This document shows, piece by piece, positions 26,101 to 34,474 of a DNA stretch of 61,879 bases. The first letter of the stretch is position 1, and every line of letters begins with the position of its first letter. Both the position numbers and the translations under genes were made by a program. Location of the stretch: the NCBI GenBank assembly GCA_017881055.1, contig JADGRF010000196.1, forward strand, positions 93,031 through 154,909. Direction: 5' to 3'. This DNA comes from Sandaracinaceae bacterium. GTDB taxonomy: Bacteria > Myxococcota_A > Polyangia > Polyangiales > JAFGIB01. The notes under the pieces were generated by a model, which saw nothing but the letters and a program-made list of their open reading frames with translations, did not search any database and was not told the DNA's origin.

Positions 26101-27740
26101 CGGTACATCTCCTCGATCTCGGAGGCGTAACGCGCCTCGATCACTGCGCGCTTCATCTTTTGATTCGCCGTGAGCAGCCCATTGTCAGCCGTGAACAACT
26201 CCGGCGCGCGATACAGCTTACGCAGTCGCTGATAGTGCGGAAGCGTGGCGTTGACCTGCTCCTGTGCCGCCGTCAGCTGCGGTTCGCCGATGTCGCCGGT
26301 CACGATCGCGGTCAAGAACGGGCGGCCGTGGCCCACCACGAGCGCCTGTTCGATGCCGTCGCCGGAGAGCACCAGCCGCTCCTCGATCGGGGTCGGCGCC
26401 ACGTTGTGGCCCGACTCGGGCACGATCACGTCTTTCAAGCGCCCGATGATCTTCACGCTACCGCTGGCGTCGAGCTCGGCTTGATCTCCGGTGTGCAGCC
26501 AGCCATCACGAACCATCTGCGCGGTCGCTTCGGGCCGCTGCCAATAGCCTGCGAACACGTTCGGGCCGCGGCACGCAAGCTCGCCGTCGTGCGTGACGCG
26601 CAGCTCGCAGCCAGGAACCACGTGCCCCACTCTGCCGGCGCGCACGTTGCTCGTGTCGTCGATCGTGACGATGCCGGTCGTCTCAGTGAGACCGTAGACT
26701 TGAAAGACCGGAATACCGAGCATCTCGAACCAGCGCTGGGTTTCTTCCGCGAGCCGAGCCGAGCCGCAGACCAGGAACTCGAGGTTCTCGCCGATCAAGT
26801 GCTTGATGCGCGGGAAGATCAGCTTCTGCGCGGACATGAGCCACATGCGCTCGCGCACCGAGATCGTACCGGCGACTTGAGCGCGATACGCGCTGGCCCC
26901 GCGCTCGTAGAGCGCGCGCAGCGGCATGCTCACGCCCGAAAGGCGCGCCTCCACACCCTTCTTCACGCGCTCGAGCAGCACCGGCACGTTCATGAAGTAG
27001 TGCGGCGCCGCCGTGCGCAGCTCGTCCTGCAGGTTGTCGAGATCGGTCGACAACCACATCGGGTTCCCGCGACGCAGCTGACTCCACAGCATGATGCGCG
27101 AGCCCGCGAAGCAAAACGGCAAGTAGTGAAACACGCGATCTTCGCTGCGACCTCCGCGCCCGGACGCCGACATCTCGCGAATGCGCCGGACCGTGACATC
27201 GAGCATGAAGTCGACGTTGGCCGCCGTCAGCATCGCGCCCTTCGGCTCGCCGCTCGTGCCTGAGGTGTAGACGATTGTCACCGGCGCGGAGGCCGGAACC
27301 TCGACCACGGCCTCTGGATTCGCGACTGGCTCACACGCCAGCACTTCATCGTAGCAAGCGATCGGACAGGCTTCGGACCAGACTTTGGCAATTGGATCCG
27401 CCAGCGCCTCGTCAGCTGCAATCATGACGCGGGGACCTGCGTCGCGCAACATACCCGCGAGCTGGCCGGGAGCTTGGCGTGCGTAGAGCGGAACGCAGAT
27501 GGCGCCTTCGGCCATGATCGCCACATCGATCGCGGCCCAGTGCGCGCTGTTGCCCCCGAGCAATGCCACGCGATCACCGGGCGCCACGGAATGGCGGCGC
27601 AGGAACGTGCGCGCACGCGCGCTGGCGTCCAAGAATGCTCGCCCCGAGATCGGCAAGAGCTGCGTGCCGTGCAGCTCGATCAAGCTCGGATCGTTGCCGC
27701 GCGCTGCAGCCGCCCGGAGGATGTCCGCGACGAAGCTCAT
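26097..27740 (-). CDS. AMP-dependent acyl-CoA synthetase/ligase (long-chain type), first in operon
   Basis: The protein has 547 aa with the full ANL motif set: YTSGTSGEPKGAML (about residues 157-170), VYGLTETTG, HTGDQAELD, the hinge RLKDVI, and the A10 Lys region NQKMKR. The VIVPESGHNVAP segment resembles FadD/FAA-type long-chain enzymes. It is expected to activate a long-chain fatty acid. ATGA overlaps link it to the pyruvyl-transferase-like gene before it and the crotonase after it. Confidence 0.9.
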   Translation of the reverse strand: MSFVADILRAAAARGNDPSLIELHGTQLLPISGRAFLDASARARTFLRRHSVAPGDRVALLGGNSAHWAAIDVAIMAEGAICVPLYARQAPGQLAGMLRDAGPRVMIAADEALADPIAKVWSEACPIACYDEVLACEPVANPEAVVEVPASAPVTIVYTSGTSGEPKGAMLTAANVDFMLDVTVRRIREMSASGRGGRSEDRVFHYLPFCFAGSRIMLWSQLRRGNPMWLSTDLDNLQDELRTAAPHYFMNVPVLLERVKKGVEARLSGVSMPLRALYERGASAYRAQVAGTISVRERMWLMSAQKLIFPRIKHLIGENLEFLVCGSARLAEETQRWFEMLGIPVFQVYGLTETTGIVTIDDTSNVRAGRVGHVVPGCELRVTHDGELACRGPNVFAGYWQRPEATAQMVRDGWLHTGDQAELDASGSVKIIGRLKDVIVPESGHNVAPTPIEERLVLSGDGIEQALVVGHGRPFLTAIVTGDIGEPQLTAAQEQVNATLPHYQRLRKLYRAPELFTADNGLLTANQKMKRAVIEARYASEIEEMYR

Positions 27741-29182
27741 GTCTGCTCCTCCAGCAGCGCCTGCACGGAGCGCGAGAGGGGCGGCAGGTAGTGTTCAGGC
27801 GCACGCGGCACCTCGCGCCGCGGAAAGTCCGGATACACGCGCAGCACTTCGTCCTCGAGGTCGATGCCCATCTGCCCCATCTTACGGATCTCGCCCGGAA
27901 CGAACGCCCGGATCTCGGCCCGCACACGCTCGCTGTCGCGGTAGGCCGAGCGCATCGCATCGAGCAAGCGGAAGCCCAGCCCGTCGTCATCGACGCGGAG
28001 CAACAGGTCGGCGTGCCCGCGGTCGTGGAGCAGGTTGTGAATGCGTTCATCCATGGTCACGCCCACGGATGGCACGCCGCCCGGCATCGACGTCACGACG
28101 GCGTGATAACGCGAGCTCACCAGCAAGCTGGCATGGCGCAGCACGGAGACCAGCGTGTACATGTCGTGCTCGTCGCTGATGAACAGCGGCGCGCCGTTCG
28201 GCAAGCGCGCGGCGAGCGCTTCGCAGGCCGCGCGATCGAGCCGCTCCATGCCGACCAAGCCCACGAACGCATTCGTCTCGGCTGCGAACGCAGTGACCGC
28301 TTCGGCGAGACCGTTCAAGTACGTCTCGTAGCGCTCCTCGGCTTCTTCCGACCAGGTGTGGAAGTAGATCGAGTCGTAGTGCTCTTCGCGAAACTGACCG
28401 AAGAGCTCTTTCGCTGCGCCCTTCACGACGTCCGGCTTCGCCGGCCAGTAGAACGGGTTGATTGGGCAGACGAGCAGCAGCGGTCGCTCGCCGTCCCAGC
28501 CCGCCGCTTGGAGACGCCCAAGGCCCACCGCCGCAGGCGCCGGCTCGAACGTCCACGCGGTGTCGGTGCCGCTCTTGGTGCGGATGCCCATTCCGCCAAG
28601 CACCTTGCGCGACGGCTCGTTGCGGCAAATCACGAGCGACTTGCCGCACTGCTTGCGCACGAAGCTGTGCAAGCTCTCGTCCATCGCCCCGGCTTCCGCG
28701 CCGTAACCCACGCTCACTTTGCCTTCCACCGAGGCCATGCCGAGCGCGCCGGCCATCATCGTCGACAGCGCGTTCGCGAACTTCGACTTGAACATCGAGC
28801 CCTCGCACGCGATCACGCCGTCGTGCTTCGGGCACTCGCTGTACAGAAACTTGGGGAACACCGGCGGCAGGTGCAGCTGACGTACGGTTCGAAAGTAACC
28901 GGCCGAGAGCGCAGGGTCGATGCTGAGCGAGCTGAGCTCCAAATTGTCATCGCCAAAGATCACACGGAACTGGCGGATCATTTCTTCGACGCGCACGTCC
29001 GCACCGGTGTTACGTGTGCCGACGTAGCCGGCCAGGAGCAGCTTGAGCGGCTCGCCCGGCCGGTAGCGTCGCTGCCCGACGTCGAGCGCGTAGCGCATGC
29101 CCGCGGCCTCGATCAAACCACCCATCGCGGCCTGGAGCACGCGGTCAGGGTCGGTGAGCTTGTCCCAGAACCTTCGCATCAT
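27737..29182 (-). CDS. Polysaccharide pyruvyl transferase-like protein
   Basis: The protein has 481 aa. The N-terminal GYVGTRNTGADVRVEEM (about residues 52-68) corresponds to the family's N-x-GD opening. The C-terminal half has ASLLVSSRYHAVVTSMPGGVPSVGVTMDERI, matching the S-x-RLH...G-P-x-I-x-x-x-x-D/K-I signature of CsaB/WcaK-type enzymes. These proteins have a GT-B-like fold and add ketal pyruvate from PEP to sugars. There is no signal peptide, so it is cytoplasmic. Its place among lipid genes suggests pyruvylation of a glycolipid head group, or a different glycosyl-type transfer; this is inference. The start is either of two adjacent ATGs overlapping the previous stop. Confidence 0.78.
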   Translation of the reverse strand: MMRRFWDKLTDPDRVLQAAMGGLIEAAGMRYALDVGQRRYRPGEPLKLLLAGYVGTRNTGADVRVEEMIRQFRVIFGDDNLELSSLSIDPALSAGYFRTVRQLHLPPVFPKFLYSECPKHDGVIACEGSMFKSKFANALSTMMAGALGMASVEGKVSVGYGAEAGAMDESLHSFVRKQCGKSLVICRNEPSRKVLGGMGIRTKSGTDTAWTFEPAPAAVGLGRLQAAGWDGERPLLLVCPINPFYWPAKPDVVKGAAKELFGQFREEHYDSIYFHTWSEEAEERYETYLNGLAEAVTAFAAETNAFVGLVGMERLDRAACEALAARLPNGAPLFISDEHDMYTLVSVLRHASLLVSSRYHAVVTSMPGGVPSVGVTMDERIHNLLHDRGHADLLLRVDDDGLGFRLLDAMRSAYRDSERVRAEIRAFVPGEIRKMGQMGIDLEDEVLRVYPDFPRREVPRAPEHYLPPLSRSVQALLEEQT

Positions 29183-30342
29183 GCCGAGATCGCGACGCGC
29201 GCGTCCTTGTGCGTGGCCTCGTTTACCACGGGCCAGGGCCGATACGGATAGCTCAGCTTGTTGTCTACCGCGAAGTCGAGCAGGCGCGAGGCATACGCCG
29301 AAAACCCTGCCGGCCGTTCACCGAGCACGCTCACGATGCGCGAGTTGTCGAACACCGTGTCGAAGCACAGATACGGCAGAAACACCTTGAGCAGTGACGC
29401 GGCGGGCGCAACGCCCCAGTGACGCGGTGAGTCCGCGGCGGAGGACACCGCGCGCGAAAAAGGCGAGTGCAAGCGCGGCACGAACACGTGCCGCATGCCA
29501 CGGCCGTGCAGTCGTAAGCTGGAAACGATCTCGCGGTAGGTGAGCGAGGCCGTACCGGAGCTCAAGTGATAGCAACCATGCTCGATGATAGGCTTTTGAT
29601 GCACCGCCACGATCCCGCGCGCGACGTAGTCGGCGGGCACGATGTCGAGCCGCCACTCCGGACGAAACGGCAACACGGGCAAGCGCGCCAACATCACGAA
29701 CGCGCGCACCATGTCGAACTGTGTGGTCTCGGCAACGCGGCTGTCCCCGAGCACGATGCTCGGTCGAAACACCGCGCACGAGACGTCAGGCAGAAGCTCG
29801 TGCAACATGTGCTCCGCGAACTTCTTCGTGCGCGCATACGGGTCGTAGTCGCTACGTGACCAGTCGATCGCCGAGTCTTCGAACACGGTCTCGCCCGCGC
29901 GCGTGCCAGCAACCGCGGTCGTAGACACGTCGCTGAAGCGCCGCAACCCGTTTGCGCTCTGCACCGCGCGGGCCAGCTTCAACACCTCGAGCGAGCCACG
30001 CAGGTTCACGTTGAAGCAGGCCTTCGACGACTTGCGGTTGAGCGACGCTGCGATGTGAATGATCGAGTCGGTATTCGCGATCAGTCGATCCCATTGCGGA
30101 GCAGCAAGCCCCAACTGCGGGTCCGTGATGTCACCGAGCACGATCTCGACGCGCGACTCGATCAGCTCACGAAATTCCGCAAAGCCCATGTGCATCTGCA
30201 GCGACTTCCAGAGGCGCTGCTTGGCATCGGCTTCGTCCTTTGCGCGCACCAGCAGGGCCAAGCGATCCCGATGCTCACGCAGAAGACCGGTCGCGACGTA
30301 CGAGCCGATGTAGCCCGTGGAACCCGTAATGAAGATCGACAT
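29179..30342 (-). CDS. NAD(P)-dependent SDR/NAD_binding_4 reductase
   Basis: The protein has 387 aa from ATG at 30342. The Rossmann motif is TGSTGYIG (residues 6-13), and the catalytic Tyr and Lys lie in YARTKK (about 170-175), with SDVSTTAVAG supplying the Ser. The extended-SDR layout with HIAASLNR and NVNLRGS matches the male-sterility/thioester-reductase branch (NAD_binding_4). That branch reduces acyl thioesters or aldehydes or epimerises sugars. The start overlaps the stop of the fatty acyl-CoA reductase by one base. With a second reductase next door, the two could carry out successive acyl to aldehyde to alcohol steps. Confidence 0.82.
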   Translation of the reverse strand: MSIFITGSTGYIGSYVATGLLREHRDRLALLVRAKDEADAKQRLWKSLQMHMGFAEFRELIESRVEIVLGDITDPQLGLAAPQWDRLIANTDSIIHIAASLNRKSSKACFNVNLRGSLEVLKLARAVQSANGLRRFSDVSTTAVAGTRAGETVFEDSAIDWSRSDYDPYARTKKFAEHMLHELLPDVSCAVFRPSIVLGDSRVAETTQFDMVRAFVMLARLPVLPFRPEWRLDIVPADYVARGIVAVHQKPIIEHGCYHLSSGTASLTYREIVSSLRLHGRGMRHVFVPRLHSPFSRAVSSAADSPRHWGVAPAASLLKVFLPYLCFDTVFDNSRIVSVLGERPAGFSAYASRLLDFAVDNKLSYPYRPWPVVNEATHKDARVAISA

Positions 30343-32078
30343 CAACCCTCGCTTGCGCTCGCGAGCATCGGCAGAACGCTCACGCTACGTTCGTCGTCCT
30401 GCGCACCGTGACTCGCGCGCTCGCTTGCTGTTGTCGGCTGCGCGAAGCGCACGGGATGCTCTGACCGGTAACGCTCCGGCCGCTTACCGTCGATCAGCGG
30501 GAACGCCCAGCGGCGCAAGCCCGGCATGTGCACGTCCAGCCAATACTTGCGCCAGTCGATGCGTTCCGGCTCGAACGCGAACACCGGCTCGAGCGGCGGA
30601 TGCGTCTGCAGCGCGCGACTCTCGAACACGTAATAGCTCTCGTACATGAACGGCAGGTAGAGCTCGACCAGCTTCTGGATCTGCGCCATGCGGTCGTCGA
30701 TCTCGTTCGTGCGCTCGATGAAACCGTCGAGCTTCGCGCGCAGCTTGTCGGGCAATAGCTCGAAGGCCTCTTGGGCCCGGCGCAGCAGCGCACGCGAGTT
30801 CTGCACGCGGAACAAGTTGTCCGGCTCGACCAGCACGGCGTCCCAGCGCGACTTGATCAGCTGCTCGGCACGCGTGCGGTGCCGCTCGCGAAAGTGGCGG
30901 CGATGCGAGAGCACGATCAGCTCTGCGGCACGACCCACCGAGCAGCGATTCCGATGCGAGCTGCCCACGTGGTACACGGGCCGCTCGCGACCCGCGGCGA
31001 GCGCGGCCGTAGCGATCACCATGGCGCGACAGACCATGTCGACCGGAATCACGTCGAACGGCGCGTCGGGCTTCGCGGGCACGTTGCGAAACCAGCTGCC
31101 CATGATGTACGCGAGCGGCGCGCTGCCGTTGAAGCTCTCGTTCCAGCCCGGGAACGGAAAATCGAACGCGCTCTCGACGATCGACGGCCGAAGCACGCTG
31201 ATGCGCATGCGCGACGCCCGCTTCGCGAGCAGCGATTCCGCGAGGCTCTTCGTGTACGTGTACGTGTTGGGCCAGCCGAGCCTGCGCGCACGCACCATGC
31301 CTTCGTCGACCAAGGCTTCGCGCAGACGCTCGCGACGGCGCTTGCGCACGAGCGTCTCGATCAGCTTCGCGTTGTGCTCGCTACGGCCGTGCACGCGCAG
31401 CTCGTCGAGCACATCTTGGCGCGCGCGAGCACGCTCGTCCTCGGCCTCGTGGCGGTGCACGAGCGCTTGTACGTCTGCATGCGCCTCGGCGACCTCGGCT
31501 TCGGCGTCGAAGCGCTCGCCCGAGGGAACATAGTCACGCACCAACGTCTCGGGGATCTCGCCGTAACGCGAGCCTGCGACGTAACAAGTAGAGATGTGCA
31601 GCAACGACGCGTGCTCACACCGCTCGACGAAGTCCGCGACACGCATCGTCGCGCTCACGTTCGAGTCCATCGCCTTGCGCAGATCGGGATTGAAGTCGAC
31701 GAGGCCGGCGCAGTGCACGAACACGTGAAGGTCACGACGCAGCCGCTGCACGACGTCCGCCGGCAGGCCGAGATCCGGCAGCGAGAGCTCGCCCTCTAGG
31801 ACCTCGACGCGCTCCGCGACGTGCGCCGACAGGCGCGCCCCGAAGCGCTCGTGCAGCGGTCGAAACGCCGGCGAGGTGTTCAGCATCTTCTCGAAGCGCT
31901 GGCGTGCCGGGACGAGCGCCTTGGGTCGCAGAAAGACGTAGATCTTCGCGACGTCCGGTACTTCCGCGAGCATCAGCGAGAGCCAGACTTTGCCGAGAAA
32001 GCCCGAGCCGCCCGTGAGCAGCACGTGGCGACCCGCGAGCGAGTCTCGCACCGAGAGCGCTGGGACGCGCTCAGACAT
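30342..32078 (-). CDS. Fatty acyl-CoA reductase (alcohol-forming type, NAD_binding_4)
   Basis: The protein has 578 aa. NAD(P)-binding TGGSGFLGK lies at residues 22-30, HCAGLVDFN and STCYVAG in the SDR core, and YxxxK in TYTYTKSLAES. The C-terminal 200 residues, including FMYESYYVFE and the WRKYW segment, match the sterile/FAR_C-type domain of alcohol-forming acyl-CoA reductases. A charged, probably coiled-coil insertion of about 75 residues (190-265, rich in Arg/Glu) splits the SDR core. It is expected to reduce long-chain acyl-CoA to fatty alcohol or aldehyde. It is coupled to the upstream HAD-like gene by an 8-nt overlap. Confidence 0.87.
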   Translation of the reverse strand: MSERVPALSVRDSLAGRHVLLTGGSGFLGKVWLSLMLAEVPDVAKIYVFLRPKALVPARQRFEKMLNTSPAFRPLHERFGARLSAHVAERVEVLEGELSLPDLGLPADVVQRLRRDLHVFVHCAGLVDFNPDLRKAMDSNVSATMRVADFVERCEHASLLHISTCYVAGSRYGEIPETLVRDYVPSGERFDAEAEVAEAHADVQALVHRHEAEDERARARQDVLDELRVHGRSEHNAKLIETLVRKRRRERLREALVDEGMVRARRLGWPNTYTYTKSLAESLLAKRASRMRISVLRPSIVESAFDFPFPGWNESFNGSAPLAYIMGSWFRNVPAKPDAPFDVIPVDMVCRAMVIATAALAAGRERPVYHVGSSHRNRCSVGRAAELIVLSHRRHFRERHRTRAEQLIKSRWDAVLVEPDNLFRVQNSRALLRRAQEAFELLPDKLRAKLDGFIERTNEIDDRMAQIQKLVELYLPFMYESYYVFESRALQTHPPLEPVFAFEPERIDWRKYWLDVHMPGLRRWAFPLIDGKRPERYRSEHPVRFAQPTTASERASHGAQDDERSVSVLPMLASASEG

Positions 32079-32748
32079 GGTAGTCCACGATGGGCCAACG
32101 CGCGTCGCGCGCCGCGCGACGAAGCGTGTAGTCAGGATTCACGGCGCACGGACTGCCCACGGCCGCGAGCAGCAACAGATCCGGCCCGTGCGACGCATAC
32201 GCCACCGAGCCCGCGAGATCGAGCGCGTGCTCCGCTGCGTAGTCGCTCGCCCAGCGCCCCGTGTCGTGACCGCCAATGACCGGCTCGATCAAGCGACCGG
32301 TCGCGAGCCCGTCGCGCATCTCCAGACGATTGCAAACGTAGTCGTCTACGCAGCGCAGGTGAGCACACAGCGGCTCGATCACGAGCGCAAGGCTGTCCGC
32401 AATCACGACGACGCGCTTGCCTTCGCGACGCGCGCGACGCAACAACTCCACCCCCGCCTCCAGCACGCGCTCCTTCAGCACGTTCGCAAAGTACTCGTCT
32501 GCCAGCTCTGCGAGGCGGTCTTCGCTCATGTTGCGCAGGGCCATGTAGGCCAAGCGATTGGCAAGCACGCGGTCGCTCTGGCCGAGCACGCTGTACACCG
32601 GCGCGGTCAAGGCCAGCTGACCCAGCCGGAAGGCGCGCTCCTTGAAGCCCGCGGCGTTGGCCGCGAAGTAGGTCGCGGCGGACACCGCGCCTCGGGCGAT
32701 CAGCACCCCCTCGGCTCGTACGAAGACTACTGCCGACGCTTGGTTCAT
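32071..32748 (-). CDS. Degenerate HAD-IB-like protein (predicted inactive phosphatase)
   Basis: The protein has 225 aa with overall HAD-IB layout (SerB/PlsC-HAD type). The catalytic motif I DxDxT is replaced: VFVRAEGVL (residues 8-16) has Arg11 at the nucleophile, Glu13 at the acid/base and Val15 at the Thr. Motif II VVVIADS remains. Motif IV is YASHGPDLLLL, where a typical YGDSxxDLPLL would be, and it lacks the first Asp. The fold therefore looks kept while the phosphatase site is lost, suggesting a structural or lipid-binding role. It is the promoter-proximal gene of the lipid operon, overlapping the acyl-CoA reductase by 8 nt. No ribosome site precedes the ATG. Confidence 0.8.
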   Translation of the reverse strand: MNQASAVVFVRAEGVLIARGAVSAATYFAANAAGFKERAFRLGQLALTAPVYSVLGQSDRVLANRLAYMALRNMSEDRLAELADEYFANVLKERVLEAGVELLRRARREGKRVVVIADSLALVIEPLCAHLRCVDDYVCNRLEMRDGLATGRLIEPVIGGHDTGRWASDYAAEHALDLAGSVAYASHGPDLLLLAAVGSPCAVNPDYTLRRAARDARWPIVDYHV

Positions 32749-32757
32749 CGGGCCGCG

Positions 32758-32786
32758 ATGTTAGACTGACACGTCAGTCTAGTCTA
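32758..32786 (-). promoter_or_regulatory. Promoter with embedded palindromic operator for the lipid operon
   Basis: On the minus strand, -35 TAGACT (32781-32786) and -10 TAACAT (32758-32763) are separated by exactly 17 bp; each matches 4 of 6 consensus bases. The spacer is almost entirely a perfect palindrome at 32762-32781: 9-bp arms TAGACTGAC and GTCAGTCTA around a 2-bp centre. This is the size and symmetry of a TetR-dimer operator, and the operon's last gene encodes a TetR protein. Transcription would begin about 3 nt before the ATG at 32748, implying a leaderless or near-leaderless mRNA, consistent with the absence of a Shine-Dalgarno. Confidence 0.68.
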
Positions 32787-32927
32787 CGGGGCGGGGCTCG
32801 GCTCGGAAACGCCCCGAATCCAGTGAATATACGCCCTTCCGTGTACGTCGCTTGCGCACCCGGGGCGTCTTTTCGTATGTTCACGGGCCACGCGAGCCCT
32901 TGCTCGGGGGCGGACGAAGGAGTGTTC

Positions 32928-33479
32928 ATGTCGAAGACAGTGGGATTCGGGGCGCTATGCGGTTTGTCGGTGCTTCTTCTGCTCGGCGCGTTCGCGTTCG
33001 CCCCGGCGGCCGAGGCTGGCAGCGTGAAGGCCAGCGTGTATCTCACGCAGGCGAAGATCCCCGGCGGCCTGAGCGAAGCCGCGCTGATCGGCTTCGCCCG
33101 CGGCCACAACGCCAAGCTCCTTCAAGAAACCGACGGCGACGTGAAGGCGCGCAAGTGGAAGGCCAACATGGTGGTGAGCTTCAGCCACCCGATCGACGAC
33201 ATGGAGTTCACCGTCTTGTTCTACGACGTGAACGACGGCACGCGTCGCTTCGTGGAGGACATGAGCACGATGGTCAGCAACCGCAAGGAGAAGACCTTCG
33301 TGCAGCAGATCACGCTGGCGCGGCCGACCTTCAAGCCGAACCGGCAGATGGAGCTGGTCGTGACCGTGAAGCGCGAAGAAGTCGGCAGGCTGAAGTTCGG
33401 CGTGGTCGGCGAGATGCCCAAGCACGACGCCATGGTTTCGTTCTCCGACGACGAAGCCGGCGCCAAGAAGAAGCACTGA
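32928..33479 (+). CDS. Secreted protein of unknown function
   Basis: The protein has 183 aa. A clear Sec signal peptide (residues 1-30) ends in PAAEAG. The ATG at 32928 has GAAGGAG upstream, which decides it over an ATG-less longer reading. The mature part is a basic, probably beta-rich domain of 150 residues with a Lys-rich tail (AGAKKKH). SFSHPIDDMEFTVLFYDV and MELVVTVKREEVGRLKFG suggest paired sheets. No family is recognised. It is divergent from the lipid operon and could be periplasmic. A pair of 8-bp arms (32809-32816 and 32861-32868) lies in its leader. Confidence 0.7.
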   Translation: MSKTVGFGALCGLSVLLLLGAFAFAPAAEAGSVKASVYLTQAKIPGGLSEAALIGFARGHNAKLLQETDGDVKARKWKANMVVSFSHPIDDMEFTVLFYDVNDGTRRFVEDMSTMVSNRKEKTFVQQITLARPTFKPNRQMELVVTVKREEVGRLKFGVVGEMPKHDAMVSFSDDEAGAKKKH

Positions 33480-33561
33480 TCCCTCACGGGCCCGTGCCCT
33501 GGGCGGAGGAACGTTTCGTGCTATCGTCGCCGGCCTCCGAGATCTTCGGACTGCGACGATC

Positions 33562-34443
33562 ATGACCGAGCCGAAACCGCGCGTATCGTTCGAATTTTTC
33601 CCCCCGAAGACCGACGTGGGGGTGAAGCGCTTGCGCGAGACCATCCAGGCGCTGTCGGTGCTGCAGCCGAGCTTCGTGTCAGTGACATTCGGTGCGGGCG
33701 GCAGCACGCGCGAGGGCAGCTACCACATCGCGTCCGAGATCGTGCGCACCACACAGCTCGACGTCACGCCGCATGTCTCGTGCATCGGGTGGTCGGTGGG
33801 CGAGCTGCGCGACATGTTGATCTGCTACCGCGAGGCCGGCATCCGTTCCGTCGTCGCGCTGCGCGGTGATCCGCCGGAGAACGAGCCCAACGCACGGCGC
33901 GCGTTTGCACACGCGAACGAGCTGGTGGCGTTCATCCGCGAGCTCGGCGGCTTTCGCATCTCGGTCGCGTGCTATCCGGAGTTCCATCCGGAAGCTGCAA
34001 CGCCCGAAGACGACCTCAATAACTTCGTACGCAAGGTGCGCGCTGGCGCCGATGAAGCCATCACTCAATACTTCTACAGCAACGACTCGTATTACCGCTT
34101 CGTCGAGCGCGTGCGGCGCATGGGCGTGACGAGCCCGATCGTGCCGGGTCTGATGCCGATGACCGACTACGAGCAAGTCGCGCGCTTCTCGAAGTTCTGC
34201 GGCGCGGACATTCCGCGCTTCATTCGCCTGCAGATGGAGCAGTACGTAGGCGACAAGGCCGCGCAGCAAGAGCTGGGCATCGAGCTCGCGTCGCGGCAAG
34301 CCGAAGACCTGCTGCGCAACGGTGCGCCGGGCCTGCACATGTACACGCTCAATCGCGCCGAGCCGACGCTGCGCGTGTTCGAGAACCTCGGGCTCGCGAG
34401 GGTGCCGCTGGCCGAGGCGCGGAGCTCGGCCAGCCTCAGCTAG
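33562..34443 (+). CDS. metF: Methylenetetrahydrofolate reductase
   Basis: The protein has 293 aa, a FAD-containing TIM barrel reducing 5,10-methylene-THF to 5-methyl-THF for methionine synthesis. The signatures are VSFEFFPPKTD (residues 8-18, with catalytic Glu at position 10), SVTFGAGGSTR, ALRGDPP, ACYPEFHPEA and TQYFYSNDSYYRF. It has the normal bacterial length with no regulatory C-terminal domain. It stands alone, 82 bp after the secreted protein and convergent with the cytochrome gene (31-bp gap). Confidence 0.96.
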   Translation: MTEPKPRVSFEFFPPKTDVGVKRLRETIQALSVLQPSFVSVTFGAGGSTREGSYHIASEIVRTTQLDVTPHVSCIGWSVGELRDMLICYREAGIRSVVALRGDPPENEPNARRAFAHANELVAFIRELGGFRISVACYPEFHPEAATPEDDLNNFVRKVRAGADEAITQYFYSNDSYYRFVERVRRMGVTSPIVPGLMPMTDYEQVARFSKFCGADIPRFIRLQMEQYVGDKAAQQELGIELASRQAEDLLRNGAPGLHMYTLNRAEPTLRVFENLGLARVPLAEARSSASLS

Positions 34444-34474
34444 GTTGGCAAGCTGGGTTCACGCCCGCGCGCGA

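Noticed and set aside
27563-29251. A 562-residue plus-strand frame across the pyruvyl-transferase-like gene
   Set aside because: Arg/His/Ala-rich antisense shadow without a signal or motif. The minus-strand genes have conserved motifs and coupled overlaps.
32806-32873. Arms ACGCCCCG and CGGGGCGT with a following CTTTT upstream of the secreted-protein gene, as a terminator
   Set aside because: The loop is 44 nt, too long for an intrinsic terminator, and it sits in the leader of a gene with its own ribosome site. It may be chance in GC-rich DNA.
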